Source: Prochlorococcus marinus str. MIT 9301 (GTDB lineage: Bacteria > Cyanobacteriota > Cyanobacteriia > PCC-6307 > Cyanobiaceae). Taken from it: DNA of 64,000 bases. The notes below the pieces were generated by a model. It ran no database searches, was not told where the DNA came from, and saw only the letters and a list, made by a program, of their open reading frames with translations. The stretch is from positions 1,054,001-1,118,000 of the forward strand of contig NC_009091.1 in the NCBI RefSeq assembly GCF_000015965.1. The letters run 5' to 3'. Shown here piece after piece: positions 49,914-59,065 of the stretch. Position numbers and translations under genes: made by a program. The first letter of the stretch is position 1. The number at the start of each line of letters is the position of its first letter.

Positions 49914-50120
49914 ATGGCTAATTCAAACGTTACTACTGAATCAGGTGGCAGGCAGAATATGTTTCCTACTGAGACACGTCCTTACATAGATGAGTCTGTT
50001 TCTTACGACAGCTACCCACAAAATGCAGAAAAAGTTAACGGTCGTTGGGCAATGATTGGGCTTGTTGCGTTAGTAGGTGCTTACGTTTCAACTGGACAAA
50101 TTATTCCTGGCATTTTTTAA
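49914..50120 (+). CDS. hli: High-light-inducible protein, 68 aa
   Basis: I start it at MANSNVTTESGGRQNMFPTE (49914), a typical hli opening, although the frame is open further up. The core is AEKVNGRWAMIGLVALVGAY with the GRxAM chlorophyll-binding motif, ending STGQIIPGIF. Its stop overlaps the next hli start (TAATG). It is the first of a four-gene cluster. Confidence 0.9.
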   Translation: MANSNVTTESGGRQNMFPTETRPYIDESVSYDSYPQNAEKVNGRWAMIGLVALVGAYVSTGQIIPGIF

Positions 50121-50380
50121 TGAGTCCACTTTCAGGTTTCTTAGCCGTAATTGTATTCTTTACAGCCATCCTCGTTGCTTATTTAACCAAGCAATTTCAA
50201 AACGAAAATTTAAACTATTCATCTCTTAATCAAATGAAAAACCCAAACACAAAAGTCAAAACAATCGAAAAAGAAAAAGTTGTTGCTGAAACTCTTAACG
50301 GCAGATTCGCAATGCTTGGATTAATTGCTGCTGTTGGAGCATACCTAACAACAGGTCAAATAATTCCTGGTTTCGTTTAA
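50120..50380 (+). CDS. hli: High-light-inducible protein with extra N-terminal helix, 86 aa
   Basis: An N-terminal hydrophobic helix (SGFLAVIVFFTAILVAYL) and a linker precede the HLIP core VVAETLNGRFAMLGLIAAVG ending TTGQIIPGFV. It therefore has two predicted membrane helices, unlike standard one-helix HLIPs. It overlaps the previous gene by 1 bp. Confidence 0.88.
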   Translation: MSPLSGFLAVIVFFTAILVAYLTKQFQNENLNYSSLNQMKNPNTKVKTIEKEKVVAETLNGRFAMLGLIAAVGAYLTTGQIIPGFV

Positions 50381-50415
50381 AAACCTACTATTTAACATTT
50401 CTAAAAATCAGAAAA

Positions 50416-50544
50416 ATGGAAAATTTTAAAACAACTTATTGGCAAAACGCTGAGAGAACTAATGGAAGAATGGCAATGATGGGCTTATTTGCATTAGTTG
50501 TAAATTATGGCTTATTCGGATGGATAATTCCAGGAATTTTTTAA
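50416..50544 (+). CDS. hli: High-light-inducible protein, 42 aa
   Basis: MENFKTTYWQNAERTNGRMA continues MMGLFALVVNYGLFGWIIPG. This is a minimal HLIP similar to the end of the 23552-23806 protein (ERTNGR.AM, YGLFGW). It is the third gene in the cluster, 35 bp after the second. Confidence 0.9.
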   Translation: MENFKTTYWQNAERTNGRMAMMGLFALVVNYGLFGWIIPGIF

Positions 50545-50545
50545 A

Positions 50546-50725
50546 ATGAATTTAGGCTTACTTTTTCTTAAAGTAAATACTTTGGGAGTTATAACTCTTT
50601 CTGAACTTGATTGGATAACTAACCATCAATCTGAATTTTCAAGGTTAGATATGGCTTTAGTTATAAAGATTGGCCGTCTTATGGATTCTGGAGTGGTAGA
50701 AATTGATAATAGATTGCCTGTTTAA
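50546..50725 (+). CDS. Small protein in hli cluster, 59 aa
   Basis: MNLGLLFLKVNTLGVITLSE and FSRLDMALVIKIGRLMDSGV form a small soluble domain, 59 residues. It starts 1 bp after the hli stop and is followed by a strong terminator, so it is last in the hli operon. The conserved association suggests a role in light stress; the function is unknown. Confidence 0.75.
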   Translation: MNLGLLFLKVNTLGVITLSELDWITNHQSEFSRLDMALVIKIGRLMDSGVVEIDNRLPV

Positions 50726-50747
50726 TTTTTAAAAAATGATCGTCATG

Positions 50748-50784
50748 AGTGTTTGTCAATAGGGATACTGACAAACACTTTTTT
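50748..50784 (+). terminator. Strong terminator of the hli operon
   Basis: AGTGTTTGTCA (50748-50758) pairs perfectly with TGACAAACACT (50769-50779) and runs into Ts. The 11-bp stem is among the strongest in the window. Confidence 0.92.
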
Positions 50785-50810
50785 ATGAGAAAAAATATTT
50801 GTAAAAAAAA

Positions 50811-50841
50811 AGAGATTGTTTCTTAGCTAAAAACAATCTCT
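50811..50841 (-). terminator. Minus-strand terminator
   Basis: AGAGATTGTTT (50811-50821) and AAACAATCTCT (50831-50841) form an 11-bp stem with a 9-base loop. On the minus strand it runs into nine Ts, ending the unit that starts with 51515-51799 or 50935-51150. Confidence 0.9.
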
Positions 50842-50934
50842 CAATTACCTAATTCTTACATGAAAATTTCAAGTAAGCTTTCAGATCTTAACTGATTTGT
50901 AATTATAGTAAATCCGTAAAAATGCTTTTGTAAT

Positions 50935-51150
50935 TTATCTTTTTAAACCACCTCTTTTTATCCAAAGAAACCATGTAACCCAAATAGGAGGGAGGAATCT
51001 TATTAAAAAAGAAATTTTATACATATAAAATGGGGCATTTTCACTTTGCAATAAATTCATCAAAAAGGAAGATATAGTTACCCAAAGTAAAATTATTAAT
51101 ATATTTGCTCCTAACAAAGCAAACTTATTTTGTTTGAATATTTTTGGCAT
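50935..51150 (-). CDS. Small membrane protein, 71 aa
   Basis: Two helices (LLGANILIILLWVTISSFL and LIRFLPPIWVTWFLWI) are followed by a basic end (KRGGLKR). It is the last gene before the minus-strand terminator. No family is recognised. Confidence 0.6.
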   Translation of the reverse strand: MPKIFKQNKFALLGANILIILLWVTISSFLMNLLQSENAPFYMYKISFLIRFLPPIWVTWFLWIKRGGLKR

Positions 51151-51209
51151 AAGTTTATTTTTTTTATATTCTTAATTTTAAATAACCTTGGGAAGTAAAT
51201 TATACATTT

Positions 51210-51461
51210 TCAAAAAAACTTTAAATTTAAAATCCATATCCAAATAAAAAAAATACTAAATTTTAATCCCTCTCCAAATAATATTCCGAAAGTAATAGGA
51301 GGCGAAAATATTAAAAAAAGAATAGAGAATAAACTAAATAAAGCAAATGAACCTCTTAAAAAATAATTCTTTCTTTTTGTTCTTCTTAGATTTTTTAAGG
51401 TATTCCACTCCCATTGAATAAGCCTGTAGAACTTTTCTGATAATAAAAATAAATACTTCAT
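51210..51461 (-). CDS. Small membrane protein, 83 aa
   Basis: A basic N-terminal part (NTLKNLRRTKRKNYFLRG) leads to two helices (FALFSLFSILFLIFSPP and FSIFFIWIWILNL). It is not recognised and lies 59 bp upstream of the next small membrane gene. Confidence 0.55.
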   Translation of the reverse strand: MKYLFLLSEKFYRLIQWEWNTLKNLRRTKRKNYFLRGSFALFSLFSILFLIFSPPITFGILFGEGLKFSIFFIWIWILNLKFF

Positions 51462-51514
51462 TAATATTATTAATTTCTATCGGCTTTTCTTATTTATAAA
51501 ATTAATTTCACCTG

Positions 51515-51799
51515 TTAGCAATAAACCTTATCCCCTTCTTCAGAAAGATAATAAATCTTATTTTCTGAACTTACGAAGAAAGTTAATCCCTTATATTGTG
51601 ATCTTTTAAATTTATCTAATCTAAGTCTGTGTAAATCCCAATTATCAGTACTTATGTCAGGATTAAATTCTTGTTCTTTTAAAAAAGGTACATAAGTTGG
51701 ACTAATTGTTGTTTTTTGGGCTAACCCTCTATTTCGTTTTAAATAAAAAAATAATAAAAGTACAAAAAAAAGAATTAATAATATATTTGTCATTGTCAA
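51515..51799 (-). CDS. Membrane-anchored small protein, 94 aa
   Basis: An N-terminal helix (ILLILFFVLLLFFYL) followed by basic residues and a soluble part with DNWDLHRLRLDKFKRSQYKG and FFVSSENKIYYLSEEG. The soluble domain probably faces the cytoplasm by the positive-inside rule. Unknown family. Confidence 0.6.
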   Translation of the reverse strand: MTMTNILLILFFVLLLFFYLKRNRGLAQKTTISPTYVPFLKEQEFNPDISTDNWDLHRLRLDKFKRSQYKGLTFFVSSENKIYYLSEEGDKVYC

Positions 51800-51954
51800 T
51801 TTTTCTAATTTGAAAAAATTTTATTTGGAGAATCAAGAACTTTTCACAATAAATTTGTTAGTAAGTAAAAAATCCTATTTTTATATTCTTGTATTTTTGA
51901 ATACTTATCAAGGGATTACCTAAATCAGATTATAAAAAGAGTCGCATTTTTAAC

Positions 51955-52098
51955 ATGACTCAAAATTCCATGAATACTCCTTATGCAAAAAGAGTAGCTG
52001 AAAAATTTAGAGAGGCTCAAAACTATTTAAAAACTAATGGTTTTAGTAGATCAACTAAACATTTACTGGAAGATATTGAAAATTCTGTTGAAAAATAA
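51955..52098 (+). CDS. Small helical protein, 47 aa
   Basis: MTQNSMNTPYAKRVAEKFRE then TNGFSRSTKHLLEDIENSVE: soluble and helical. The stop overlaps the next ATG (TAATG), showing coupling. Confidence 0.6.
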   Translation: MTQNSMNTPYAKRVAEKFREAQNYLKTNGFSRSTKHLLEDIENSVEK

Positions 52099-52256
52099 TG
52101 CCAATACCTCCTCACTTACCACAACTACAATATGGCTACGATGATGGCTTTACAACCATTGTTTTTGGGTTAATAGGAAGTTGCTTAGGATGTATCTTAA
52201 TTTTATTAATTTCATTTTTTGAATTTAAATTCAAAAAGCAAAATAGTAAGCCTTAA
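52098..52256 (+). CDS. Small membrane protein, 52 aa
   Basis: MPIPPHLPQLQYGYDDGFTT then a glycine-rich helix (IVFGLIGSCLGCILILLISFF) and a basic tail. It is coupled to the preceding gene and convergent with ychF, 8 bp away. Confidence 0.6.
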   Translation: MPIPPHLPQLQYGYDDGFTTIVFGLIGSCLGCILILLISFFEFKFKKQNSKP

Positions 52257-52264
52257 GAGACTTA

Positions 52265-53356
52265 CTAAACGTTAAATAAGAACTCCATTACATCACCTTC
52301 GTTAACAATATATTCCTTACCTTCACTTCTTAAAAGACCTTTAGTTTTTGCATTGGCAATTGAACCTGAATCAATTAAATTTTGATAGGAAATAGTCTGA
52401 GCTCTTATAAATCCTTTTTCAAAATCAGTATGAATTACTCCTGCTGCCTGTGGCGCAGTCATCCCATCTTTTATTGTCCAAGCTTTTGTCTCCTTTTCAC
52501 CGGTAGTGAAATAAGTTTTTAATCCCAATAATTTATATGTTGATCTAATTAATGAACTTAATCCCCCTTCTTCTACTCCTAAGCCGATAAGGTAGTCTTT
52601 TTTATCTTCTGGTTCTAACTCTATTAATTCAGATTCGACTTGCGCTGATATTTTTATACATTCTGTATTTTCATTGCTTGCAAAACTCTGAACTGTTGAT
52701 GAAAAATCATTACCTTCAGCTAAATCATTTTCATTCAAATTAGTTGCGTAAATAATTGGTTTAGCAGTAAGGAAGCCTAATTGCTTAATTATTAAATTTT
52801 CTTCTTCATTCAAAGATATTGATCTAACTGAAAGGCCTTTCTCTAGCTCTTCTTCAATTTTTTCTAGTAAGGTATCTTCTTTAGCTGCCTCTTTACTAGT
52901 TCTAACCTGTTTTTTAATTCTTTCTCTTCTTTTTTGGAGTTGAGATAAATCAGCTAAATTCAATTCCAGATTAATTATCTCAATGTCATCCAGGGGATCT
53001 ACCTTTCCAGAAACATGAATTACATCACTATCTTCAAAGCACCTTACAACATGAACTATTGCATCAACCTCCCTAATATTTGATAAAAATTTATTTCCCA
53101 AGCCTTCGCCTTTACTAGCTCCTTTTACTAGTCCTGCGATATCTACAAATTCAATTTTTGTTGGGATAATATTTTGGCTACAACTTAAATTACCTAACTC
53201 TTGCAACCTTTGATCCGGGACTGAAACTATGCCTTTATTAGGTTCTATAGTACAAAAGGGAAAATTAGCCGCTTGGGCCTTAGCATTTTCTACAAGTGCA
53301 TTAAATAGGGTTGATTTTCCAACATTTGGTAATCCAATAATACCTGCTTTTAACAT
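52265..53356 (-). CDS. ychF: Ribosome-binding ATPase YchF
   Basis: The 363-residue Obg-related protein has G1 GLPNVGKSTLFNAL (8-21), G3 DIAGLVKGASKGEGLGN, the YchF-type NxxE motif (TNLNEND), and a C-terminal TGS domain (TGEKETKAWTIKDGMTAPQA). The altered G4 favours ATP over GTP in this family. It binds ribosomes and affects stress responses. It is a single core gene. Confidence 0.95.
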   Translation of the reverse strand: MLKAGIIGLPNVGKSTLFNALVENAKAQAANFPFCTIEPNKGIVSVPDQRLQELGNLSCSQNIIPTKIEFVDIAGLVKGASKGEGLGNKFLSNIREVDAIVHVVRCFEDSDVIHVSGKVDPLDDIEIINLELNLADLSQLQKRRERIKKQVRTSKEAAKEDTLLEKIEEELEKGLSVRSISLNEEENLIIKQLGFLTAKPIIYATNLNENDLAEGNDFSSTVQSFASNENTECIKISAQVESELIELEPEDKKDYLIGLGVEEGGLSSLIRSTYKLLGLKTYFTTGEKETKAWTIKDGMTAPQAAGVIHTDFEKGFIRAQTISYQNLIDSGSIANAKTKGLLRSEGKEYIVNEGDVMEFLFNV

Positions 53357-53500
53357 TTGAAAAAACTTATGGGAAAATTATCAAGAAAACATCTTCTAGT
53401 AATATAGTATTTACTTAACCAATCTTGGATAAGTTAATTATAATCGTTTTGATTATTTATTTAGTTCCTAAATATTCTCTACTTCTGCTTTTAAAAAGAA

Positions 53501-54562
53501 ATGTTTGATTTAATAAAAAAAAATATAAATCTAAGAAGTGGAATTATATTGCTTTCTCTGGCTATATTTTTCGTTTTTATAACCAATTCCTTCAAGAAAA
53601 ACAAGTCAAAAGATATTTCTGATTTTGTAGTTCAAGTGGAAAAAGGAATCCTGTCAGATTCAATTAATACTAGTGGTGAAGTAAAAGCAAAAAAGACAAG
53701 CAATATTGGGCCTCGGAAGCAAGGCGTTATAAAAGAAATCAAAGTAGATGAAGGCGATCTTGTAAAAAAAGATCAGGTTTTAGCTTCTCTTGATGATGAA
53801 GACTTTATCTATAAAATTGAAGAACTTGAATTAAATGTAGAGAAACAAAAATCTGAATTTTTAAGAAGGGAATATTTATATCAAGAAGGTGCGGTAAGTA
53901 AAGAAGACTATGAAAGTTATAAAAATAACTACGACATTAGTAGCGCCAAACTTAATGATGCAAAAGCTGAAAAAAGTTTCTATCTAATTAAAGCTCCTTA
54001 TGGAGGAAAGATAACTGCAAAATATGCTGAGATAGGATCTTATGTCACACCAAGTACAAACTTAAGTTCAGACTCTAAAACTAAAAACTTTATTTTTGAA
54101 CTATCAGAGGGCCTAGAAATTGTTGCTAAAGTTCCTGAGAGTGACATTGGCAGAATAAAAATAGGTCAAGAAGCCTCAGTAAGGATTGAGGCTTATCCCT
54201 CAAAAAAATATAGTGCCATAGTTAAAAAAATAGCTGCGAGAGCTGTAAAAGATAATAATGTAACCTCATTCGAAGTAACTTTAAATTTTAAGGATATTTC
54301 TGAAGAAATTAAAATTGGAATGACTGCAGATCTTGAATTTAGAGTCGAAGGTAATGAAGAAAAAATCTTAGTGCCAACAGTTTCTATTGTCACTGAAAAA
54401 GGTGAAAAGGGAATTTTGAAAGTTGATAAAAACAATTCTCCCAAATTTGAAAAAATTGAAATTGGTATTAGTAGTGGAAATAAAACCTCAGTAATTGATG
54501 GATTAGAACCTGGAGAGCAAATCTTTATTAATATTCCACCTTGGGCTAAGAAGAGAAAATGA
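53501..54562 (+). CDS. Efflux periplasmic adaptor (HlyD/MacA-like)
   Basis: The 353-residue membrane-fusion protein has one N-terminal helix (GIILLSLAIFFVFITNSF). A lipoyl-like half-domain (GVIKEIKVDEGDLVKKDQVL), a coiled-coil hairpin (about 95-150), the second lipoyl half (LIKAPYGGKITAKYAEIGSY), and a beta-barrel follow. It would link an ABC or RND exporter to the outer membrane, but no exporter gene is adjacent. The stop overlaps the polA start by 4 bp. Confidence 0.85.
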   Translation: MFDLIKKNINLRSGIILLSLAIFFVFITNSFKKNKSKDISDFVVQVEKGILSDSINTSGEVKAKKTSNIGPRKQGVIKEIKVDEGDLVKKDQVLASLDDEDFIYKIEELELNVEKQKSEFLRREYLYQEGAVSKEDYESYKNNYDISSAKLNDAKAEKSFYLIKAPYGGKITAKYAEIGSYVTPSTNLSSDSKTKNFIFELSEGLEIVAKVPESDIGRIKIGQEASVRIEAYPSKKYSAIVKKIAARAVKDNNVTSFEVTLNFKDISEEIKIGMTADLEFRVEGNEEKILVPTVSIVTEKGEKGILKVDKNNSPKFEKIEIGISSGNKTSVIDGLEPGEQIFINIPPWAKKRK

Positions 54563-57489
54563 GTTTAACATCTGAAAACTCTAAAAAACCAATTTTACTT
54601 TTAGTCGATGGTCATTCACTTGCTTTTAGAAGCTTCTATGCATTTAGCAAAGGGATTGATGGAGGTTTAACAACCAAAGATGGATTCCCAACAAGTGTGA
54701 CTTATGGATTTCTAAAAAGCCTTCTTGATAATTGCAAAAATATTTGTCCTGAGGGCGTTTGTATTACTTTTGATACCGAAAAACCTACTTTCAGGCATGA
54801 ATTAGATCCAAATTATAAGGCCAATAGAGATGTAGCACCAGATGTTTTTTTTCAGGATATTGAACAACTAGAAATCATTTTAGAAGAAAGTCTTAATTTG
54901 CCAATTTTTAAATCTCCTGGTTATGAAGCAGATGATCTCCTAGGCACAATTGCAAATGATGCTTCATCTAAAGGATGGTGCGTGAATATTCTTTCTGGGG
55001 ATCGGGACTTATTTCAATTAGTAGATGATCAAAAAGATATTTATGTACTTTATATGGGAGGTGGTCCATATGCAAAAAGTGGGAATCCAACTCTTATGAA
55101 TGAAAATGGAGTAAAAGAAAAATTAGGTGTCGCTCCAGAAAGAGTAGTTGATCTTAAAGCTCTAACTGGTGATAGTTCTGATAATATTCCTGGTATTAAA
55201 GGAGTAGGTCCAAAAACTGCAATTAATCTTCTAAAAGAAAACGATACACTTGATGGAATTTATCAGGCTTTGGAGAAGATTCAGCAGAATAATGATAAAA
55301 AATATAAAGGATTCATCAAAGGTTCGGTTATAGAAAAGCTCAGAAACGATAAGCATAATGCTTTTCTCTCCAGAGATTTAGCAAAAATAAATACTGAAGT
55401 GCCTTTGATATTAAGTGATGGTTATGAATTAAAAAATATAAATCAAGAACTACTTTCAGAGTCACTGCAAAAACTTGAATTATCAACACTACTTCGGCAA
55501 ATTGATATTTTCAATTCAACTTTCAGCAAAGGTGGTTTTGGAAAAAATAATTTGGTTAGCAAGGAGGAGAAGGTTCCAAAGATCTTAAGTAACAATGAAT
55601 TAGAAAATAGTGAAAATAAAATCCCCAAAATTAAGGTAATTATTGTAAATGATTTCGAATTACTTGATAAATTAATTAAAAGATTAAACAAGACAAATCA
55701 AATAGTTTCTTTAGATACAGAGACTAATAGTTTGAATCCAATCGATGCAGAACTTGTTGGGATAGGGTTATGTCTTGGAGAAGAAAATGATGATTTATTT
55801 TATATACCTCTTGGTCATCAAATAAAAAAAGAGACCCCCAATCAATTATCGATTGAAGATGTTTTCTCAAAACTAAGAACTTGGATAGAAGATCCGAAAA
55901 AAGAAAAGGCACTCCAAAATTCTAAATTTGATAGGCAAATATTTTTTAATCATGGACTTGATCTTAAAGGCGTAACCTTTGACACCTTGCTAGCAGACTA
56001 CCTTCTTAATAACCAGGAGAAGCATGGATTAAGTGAAATTAGTTTTAGATTATTTGGATTTAAGCCCCCTTCATTTAAAGAAACAGTTGGGAAAAATAAA
56101 GACTTTTCATTTGTTGATATTAATGAAGCAAGTATTTACTGCGGTTATGATGTTTTTCTAACTTTTAAGATTGTCAAAATTTTTAAAGAAAGATTTTCAA
56201 AGGAAAAAGATGAATTAATCAAATTGTTCAAAGAAATCGAGCTACCCTTAGAGCCGGTATTGTCTCAAATGGAAATGAATGGCATAACTATCGATATACC
56301 TTATTTGGATAAACTCTCAAAGGAACTAAAAAGTACCTTAGAAGATATTGAAAATAAAGTTTTTGAATTAGCAGATGAAAATTTTAATTTATCTTCACCA
56401 AAACAACTCGGTGAGATCTTATTTGAAAAATTAAATTTGGATAAAAAGAAATCACGCAAAACAAAAACAGGATGGAGCACAGATGCTTTAGTTCTTGAAA
56501 GATTAGTCGACGAACATGAAATAATCCAACATTTAATAAAGCACAGAACTATTAGCAAATTACTTAGCACCTATATTGATGCTCTTCCAAATCTTATAAA
56601 CGAAAAGACAGGAAGAGTTCATACAAACTTTAATCAAGCTGCTACAGCGACTGGGAGACTAAGTAGTAGTAATCCTAATCTTCAAAATATTCCGGTTAGG
56701 ACTGAATTTAGTAGGAGGATCAGAAAAGCATTCTTGCCTGAAAAAAATTGGAAACTTTTATCAGCTGATTATTCTCAGATCGAATTAAGAATACTTGCTC
56801 ACTTAGCGGATGAAGAAATATTAATTAATGCATTCCATAAAAATGACGACATTCATTCTCTGACTGCAAGATTAATTTTTGAGAAAGAAGAAATTTCTTC
56901 TGATGAGAGGAGAGTTGGGAAAACAATAAATTTCGGAGTTATCTATGGTATGGGAATTAAAAAGTTTGCTCGTTCTACAGGAGTAAGTACTCCTGAAGCA
57001 AAAGAATTCCTAATAAAATACAAAGAAAGATATTCAAAAATTTTCAAATTTCTTGAACTTCAAGAAAGGCTTGCCTTATCAAAAGGTTATGTAAAAACAA
57101 TTTTTGGTAGAAAGAGAGAATTTAAGTTTGATAAAAATGGACTTGGAAGACTAATAGGAAAAGATCCTTACGAAATTGACTTGCAATCCGCAAGAAGAGC
57201 TGGCATGGAAGCACAGTCACTAAGAGCCGCAGCCAATGCCCCAATTCAGGGTTCAAGTGCAGATATTATTAAAATTGCAATGGTTCAACTAAATAAGAAA
57301 TTCATAGAAATGAACTTTCCAGCAAAAATGCTTTTACAAGTACATGATGAATTATTGTTTGAAGTTGAACCAGATTCTTTGGAAATTACGACGAAATTAG
57401 TGAAGAAGACTATGGAAAATTGTGTAAAATTAAATGTACCTCTTTTGGTTGATATTGGAATTGGAGATAATTGGATGGAGACAAAATAA
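54559..57489 (+). CDS. polA: DNA polymerase I
   Basis: The 976-residue protein carries a 5'-3' exonuclease domain (about 1-310; LLVDGHSLAFRSFYAF, GDSSDNIPGIKGVGPKTA). The proofreading domain has the acidic motifs SLDTETNSL, FDTLLADYLL and YCGYDVFLTF, so it is probably active. The polymerase domain has motif A DYSQIELRILAHL, the O helix RRVGKTINFGVIYGMG, and motif C QVHDELLFE. All three activities appear intact. It replaces primers and repairs DNA. It is co-translated with the adaptor gene upstream. Confidence 0.97.
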   Translation: MSLTSENSKKPILLLVDGHSLAFRSFYAFSKGIDGGLTTKDGFPTSVTYGFLKSLLDNCKNICPEGVCITFDTEKPTFRHELDPNYKANRDVAPDVFFQDIEQLEIILEESLNLPIFKSPGYEADDLLGTIANDASSKGWCVNILSGDRDLFQLVDDQKDIYVLYMGGGPYAKSGNPTLMNENGVKEKLGVAPERVVDLKALTGDSSDNIPGIKGVGPKTAINLLKENDTLDGIYQALEKIQQNNDKKYKGFIKGSVIEKLRNDKHNAFLSRDLAKINTEVPLILSDGYELKNINQELLSESLQKLELSTLLRQIDIFNSTFSKGGFGKNNLVSKEEKVPKILSNNELENSENKIPKIKVIIVNDFELLDKLIKRLNKTNQIVSLDTETNSLNPIDAELVGIGLCLGEENDDLFYIPLGHQIKKETPNQLSIEDVFSKLRTWIEDPKKEKALQNSKFDRQIFFNHGLDLKGVTFDTLLADYLLNNQEKHGLSEISFRLFGFKPPSFKETVGKNKDFSFVDINEASIYCGYDVFLTFKIVKIFKERFSKEKDELIKLFKEIELPLEPVLSQMEMNGITIDIPYLDKLSKELKSTLEDIENKVFELADENFNLSSPKQLGEILFEKLNLDKKKSRKTKTGWSTDALVLERLVDEHEIIQHLIKHRTISKLLSTYIDALPNLINEKTGRVHTNFNQAATATGRLSSSNPNLQNIPVRTEFSRRIRKAFLPEKNWKLLSADYSQIELRILAHLADEEILINAFHKNDDIHSLTARLIFEKEEISSDERRVGKTINFGVIYGMGIKKFARSTGVSTPEAKEFLIKYKERYSKIFKFLELQERLALSKGYVKTIFGRKREFKFDKNGLGRLIGKDPYEIDLQSARRAGMEAQSLRAAANAPIQGSSADIIKIAMVQLNKKFIEMNFPAKMLLQVHDELLFEVEPDSLEITTKLVKKTMENCVKLNVPLLVDIGIGDNWMETK

Positions 57490-57513
57490 GCCTTATGAAA
57501 TACTTAGTTTAAG

Positions 57514-58983
57514 ATGATCAAACTTTTTAATACTTTAAGCAAAAGAATTGAGGTTTTTAAGCCTATTGATGATGTAGTAAAAATTTATTGTTGTGGAGTA
57601 ACTGTTTATGATTTATGTCATCTTGGCCATGCCAGAAGTTACATAGCTTGGGATGTATTGAGAAGATTTTTAATTTACAGTGATTTCAAAGTGAAGTATG
57701 TTCAAAATTTCACAGATATTGATGACAAGATCTTAAAAAGAGCGAAAGAAGAAAGTATTTCAATGAAGGAAGTATCTGAAAAGAATATTATTGAATTTCA
57801 TAAAGATATGGATTCTTTAGGGATAATGCGTCCGGATAGTATGCCAAGAGCAACGAATCATATATGCAATATCTGCGACTTAATAACAATCCTCGAGGAC
57901 AAAGGTTATGCATATTCTAGGGATGGAGATGTTTATTATTCTGTTTTTAAAAATCAAAATTATGGAAAGCTAAGTAATCAAAATATAGAAGAACAAAACA
58001 TCAATCAGCAAGGAAGAATGGCTAATGAGGAAAATAGTAAAAAACTAAATCCGCAAGATTTTGCACTATGGAAAAAAGCCAAAGATGATGAACCATTTTT
58101 TGATTCGCCATGGGGTAAAGGTAGGCCAGGGTGGCATATTGAATGTTCGGCAATGGTTAAAGATGAATTAGGAGATACTATTGATATCCATTTAGGAGGT
58201 TCTGATTTGATTTTTCCACATCATGAGAATGAAATCGCCCAATCAGAAGCCGCCAATGGCAAAAAGCTAGCGAACTATTGGTTACACAATGGGATGGTCA
58301 ATGTAAATGGACAAAAGATGAGTAAATCCCTTAAAAATTTTAAAACTATCAGAGAGCTAATTAATTCAGGTATAAGCCCTATGACTTTGCGATATTTTGT
58401 TATGACTGTGAATTATAGAAAACCACTTGATTTTACTGAAGAAGCTTTAAGGAGTGCTTCAGAAGCTTGGAAAAACATTAATGTAGCCCTTTCTTTTATG
58501 GACCTTACAAAAGGGTCTTTAAACTCTATTGATAAAAATGAACCTATCGAAGAAGAATATAAAGAGAAAATAAGCTTTGAATTATCTCAAAAAAAGCTTA
58601 AATTTTCTGAGGCACTGGGAAATGACCTTAATACAGCAAGTGCTATTGCAATTATTTACGATTTAGCAAAACCATTAAAAAACTTTTTAAACCAATTTCA
58701 AAGAGTCGAAGGTTTTAAAATAGACCAAAATGAAAAATTCTTTCTACTTGAGAATTTTAAAACTCTTGAAAAGTTGACTGAGGTACTTGGTCTTAAAAAA
58801 GAGGTTTTAGTAAAAGAAAGTAAAATAACAGAAGAAGAAATATCAACGCTTATTAATGAAAGATTGAAAGCAAAAAAGGAAAAGAATTATGCGAAGGCCG
58901 ATGAAATAAGAAGTTTGTTAAAAGAAAAAGGTATTGAACTTATTGATCAATCAAAGGAAATAACAACATGGATAAGGGTCTAA
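57514..58983 (+). CDS. cysS: Cysteinyl-tRNA synthetase
   Basis: The 489-residue class I synthetase has the HIGH-type motif CHLGHARSY, zinc-binding residues including the Cys before it (CCGVTVYD) and HHENEIAQSE, and the KMSKS motif QKMSKSLKN. The C-terminal anticodon-binding helix bundle ends ITTWIRV. The gene follows polA by 24 bp. It charges tRNA-Cys. Confidence 0.97.
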   Translation: MIKLFNTLSKRIEVFKPIDDVVKIYCCGVTVYDLCHLGHARSYIAWDVLRRFLIYSDFKVKYVQNFTDIDDKILKRAKEESISMKEVSEKNIIEFHKDMDSLGIMRPDSMPRATNHICNICDLITILEDKGYAYSRDGDVYYSVFKNQNYGKLSNQNIEEQNINQQGRMANEENSKKLNPQDFALWKKAKDDEPFFDSPWGKGRPGWHIECSAMVKDELGDTIDIHLGGSDLIFPHHENEIAQSEAANGKKLANYWLHNGMVNVNGQKMSKSLKNFKTIRELINSGISPMTLRYFVMTVNYRKPLDFTEEALRSASEAWKNINVALSFMDLTKGSLNSIDKNEPIEEEYKEKISFELSQKKLKFSEALGNDLNTASAIAIIYDLAKPLKNFLNQFQRVEGFKIDQNEKFFLLENFKTLEKLTEVLGLKKEVLVKESKITEEEISTLINERLKAKKEKNYAKADEIRSLLKEKGIELIDQSKEITTWIRV

Positions 58984-59065
58984 ATTTTAAGAAAAAAACC
59001 AATTTGAAATTTTTGTTTTTTAAATACACCTTTAAATGGGAAGATATTAGAAATATGAGAGAAAA

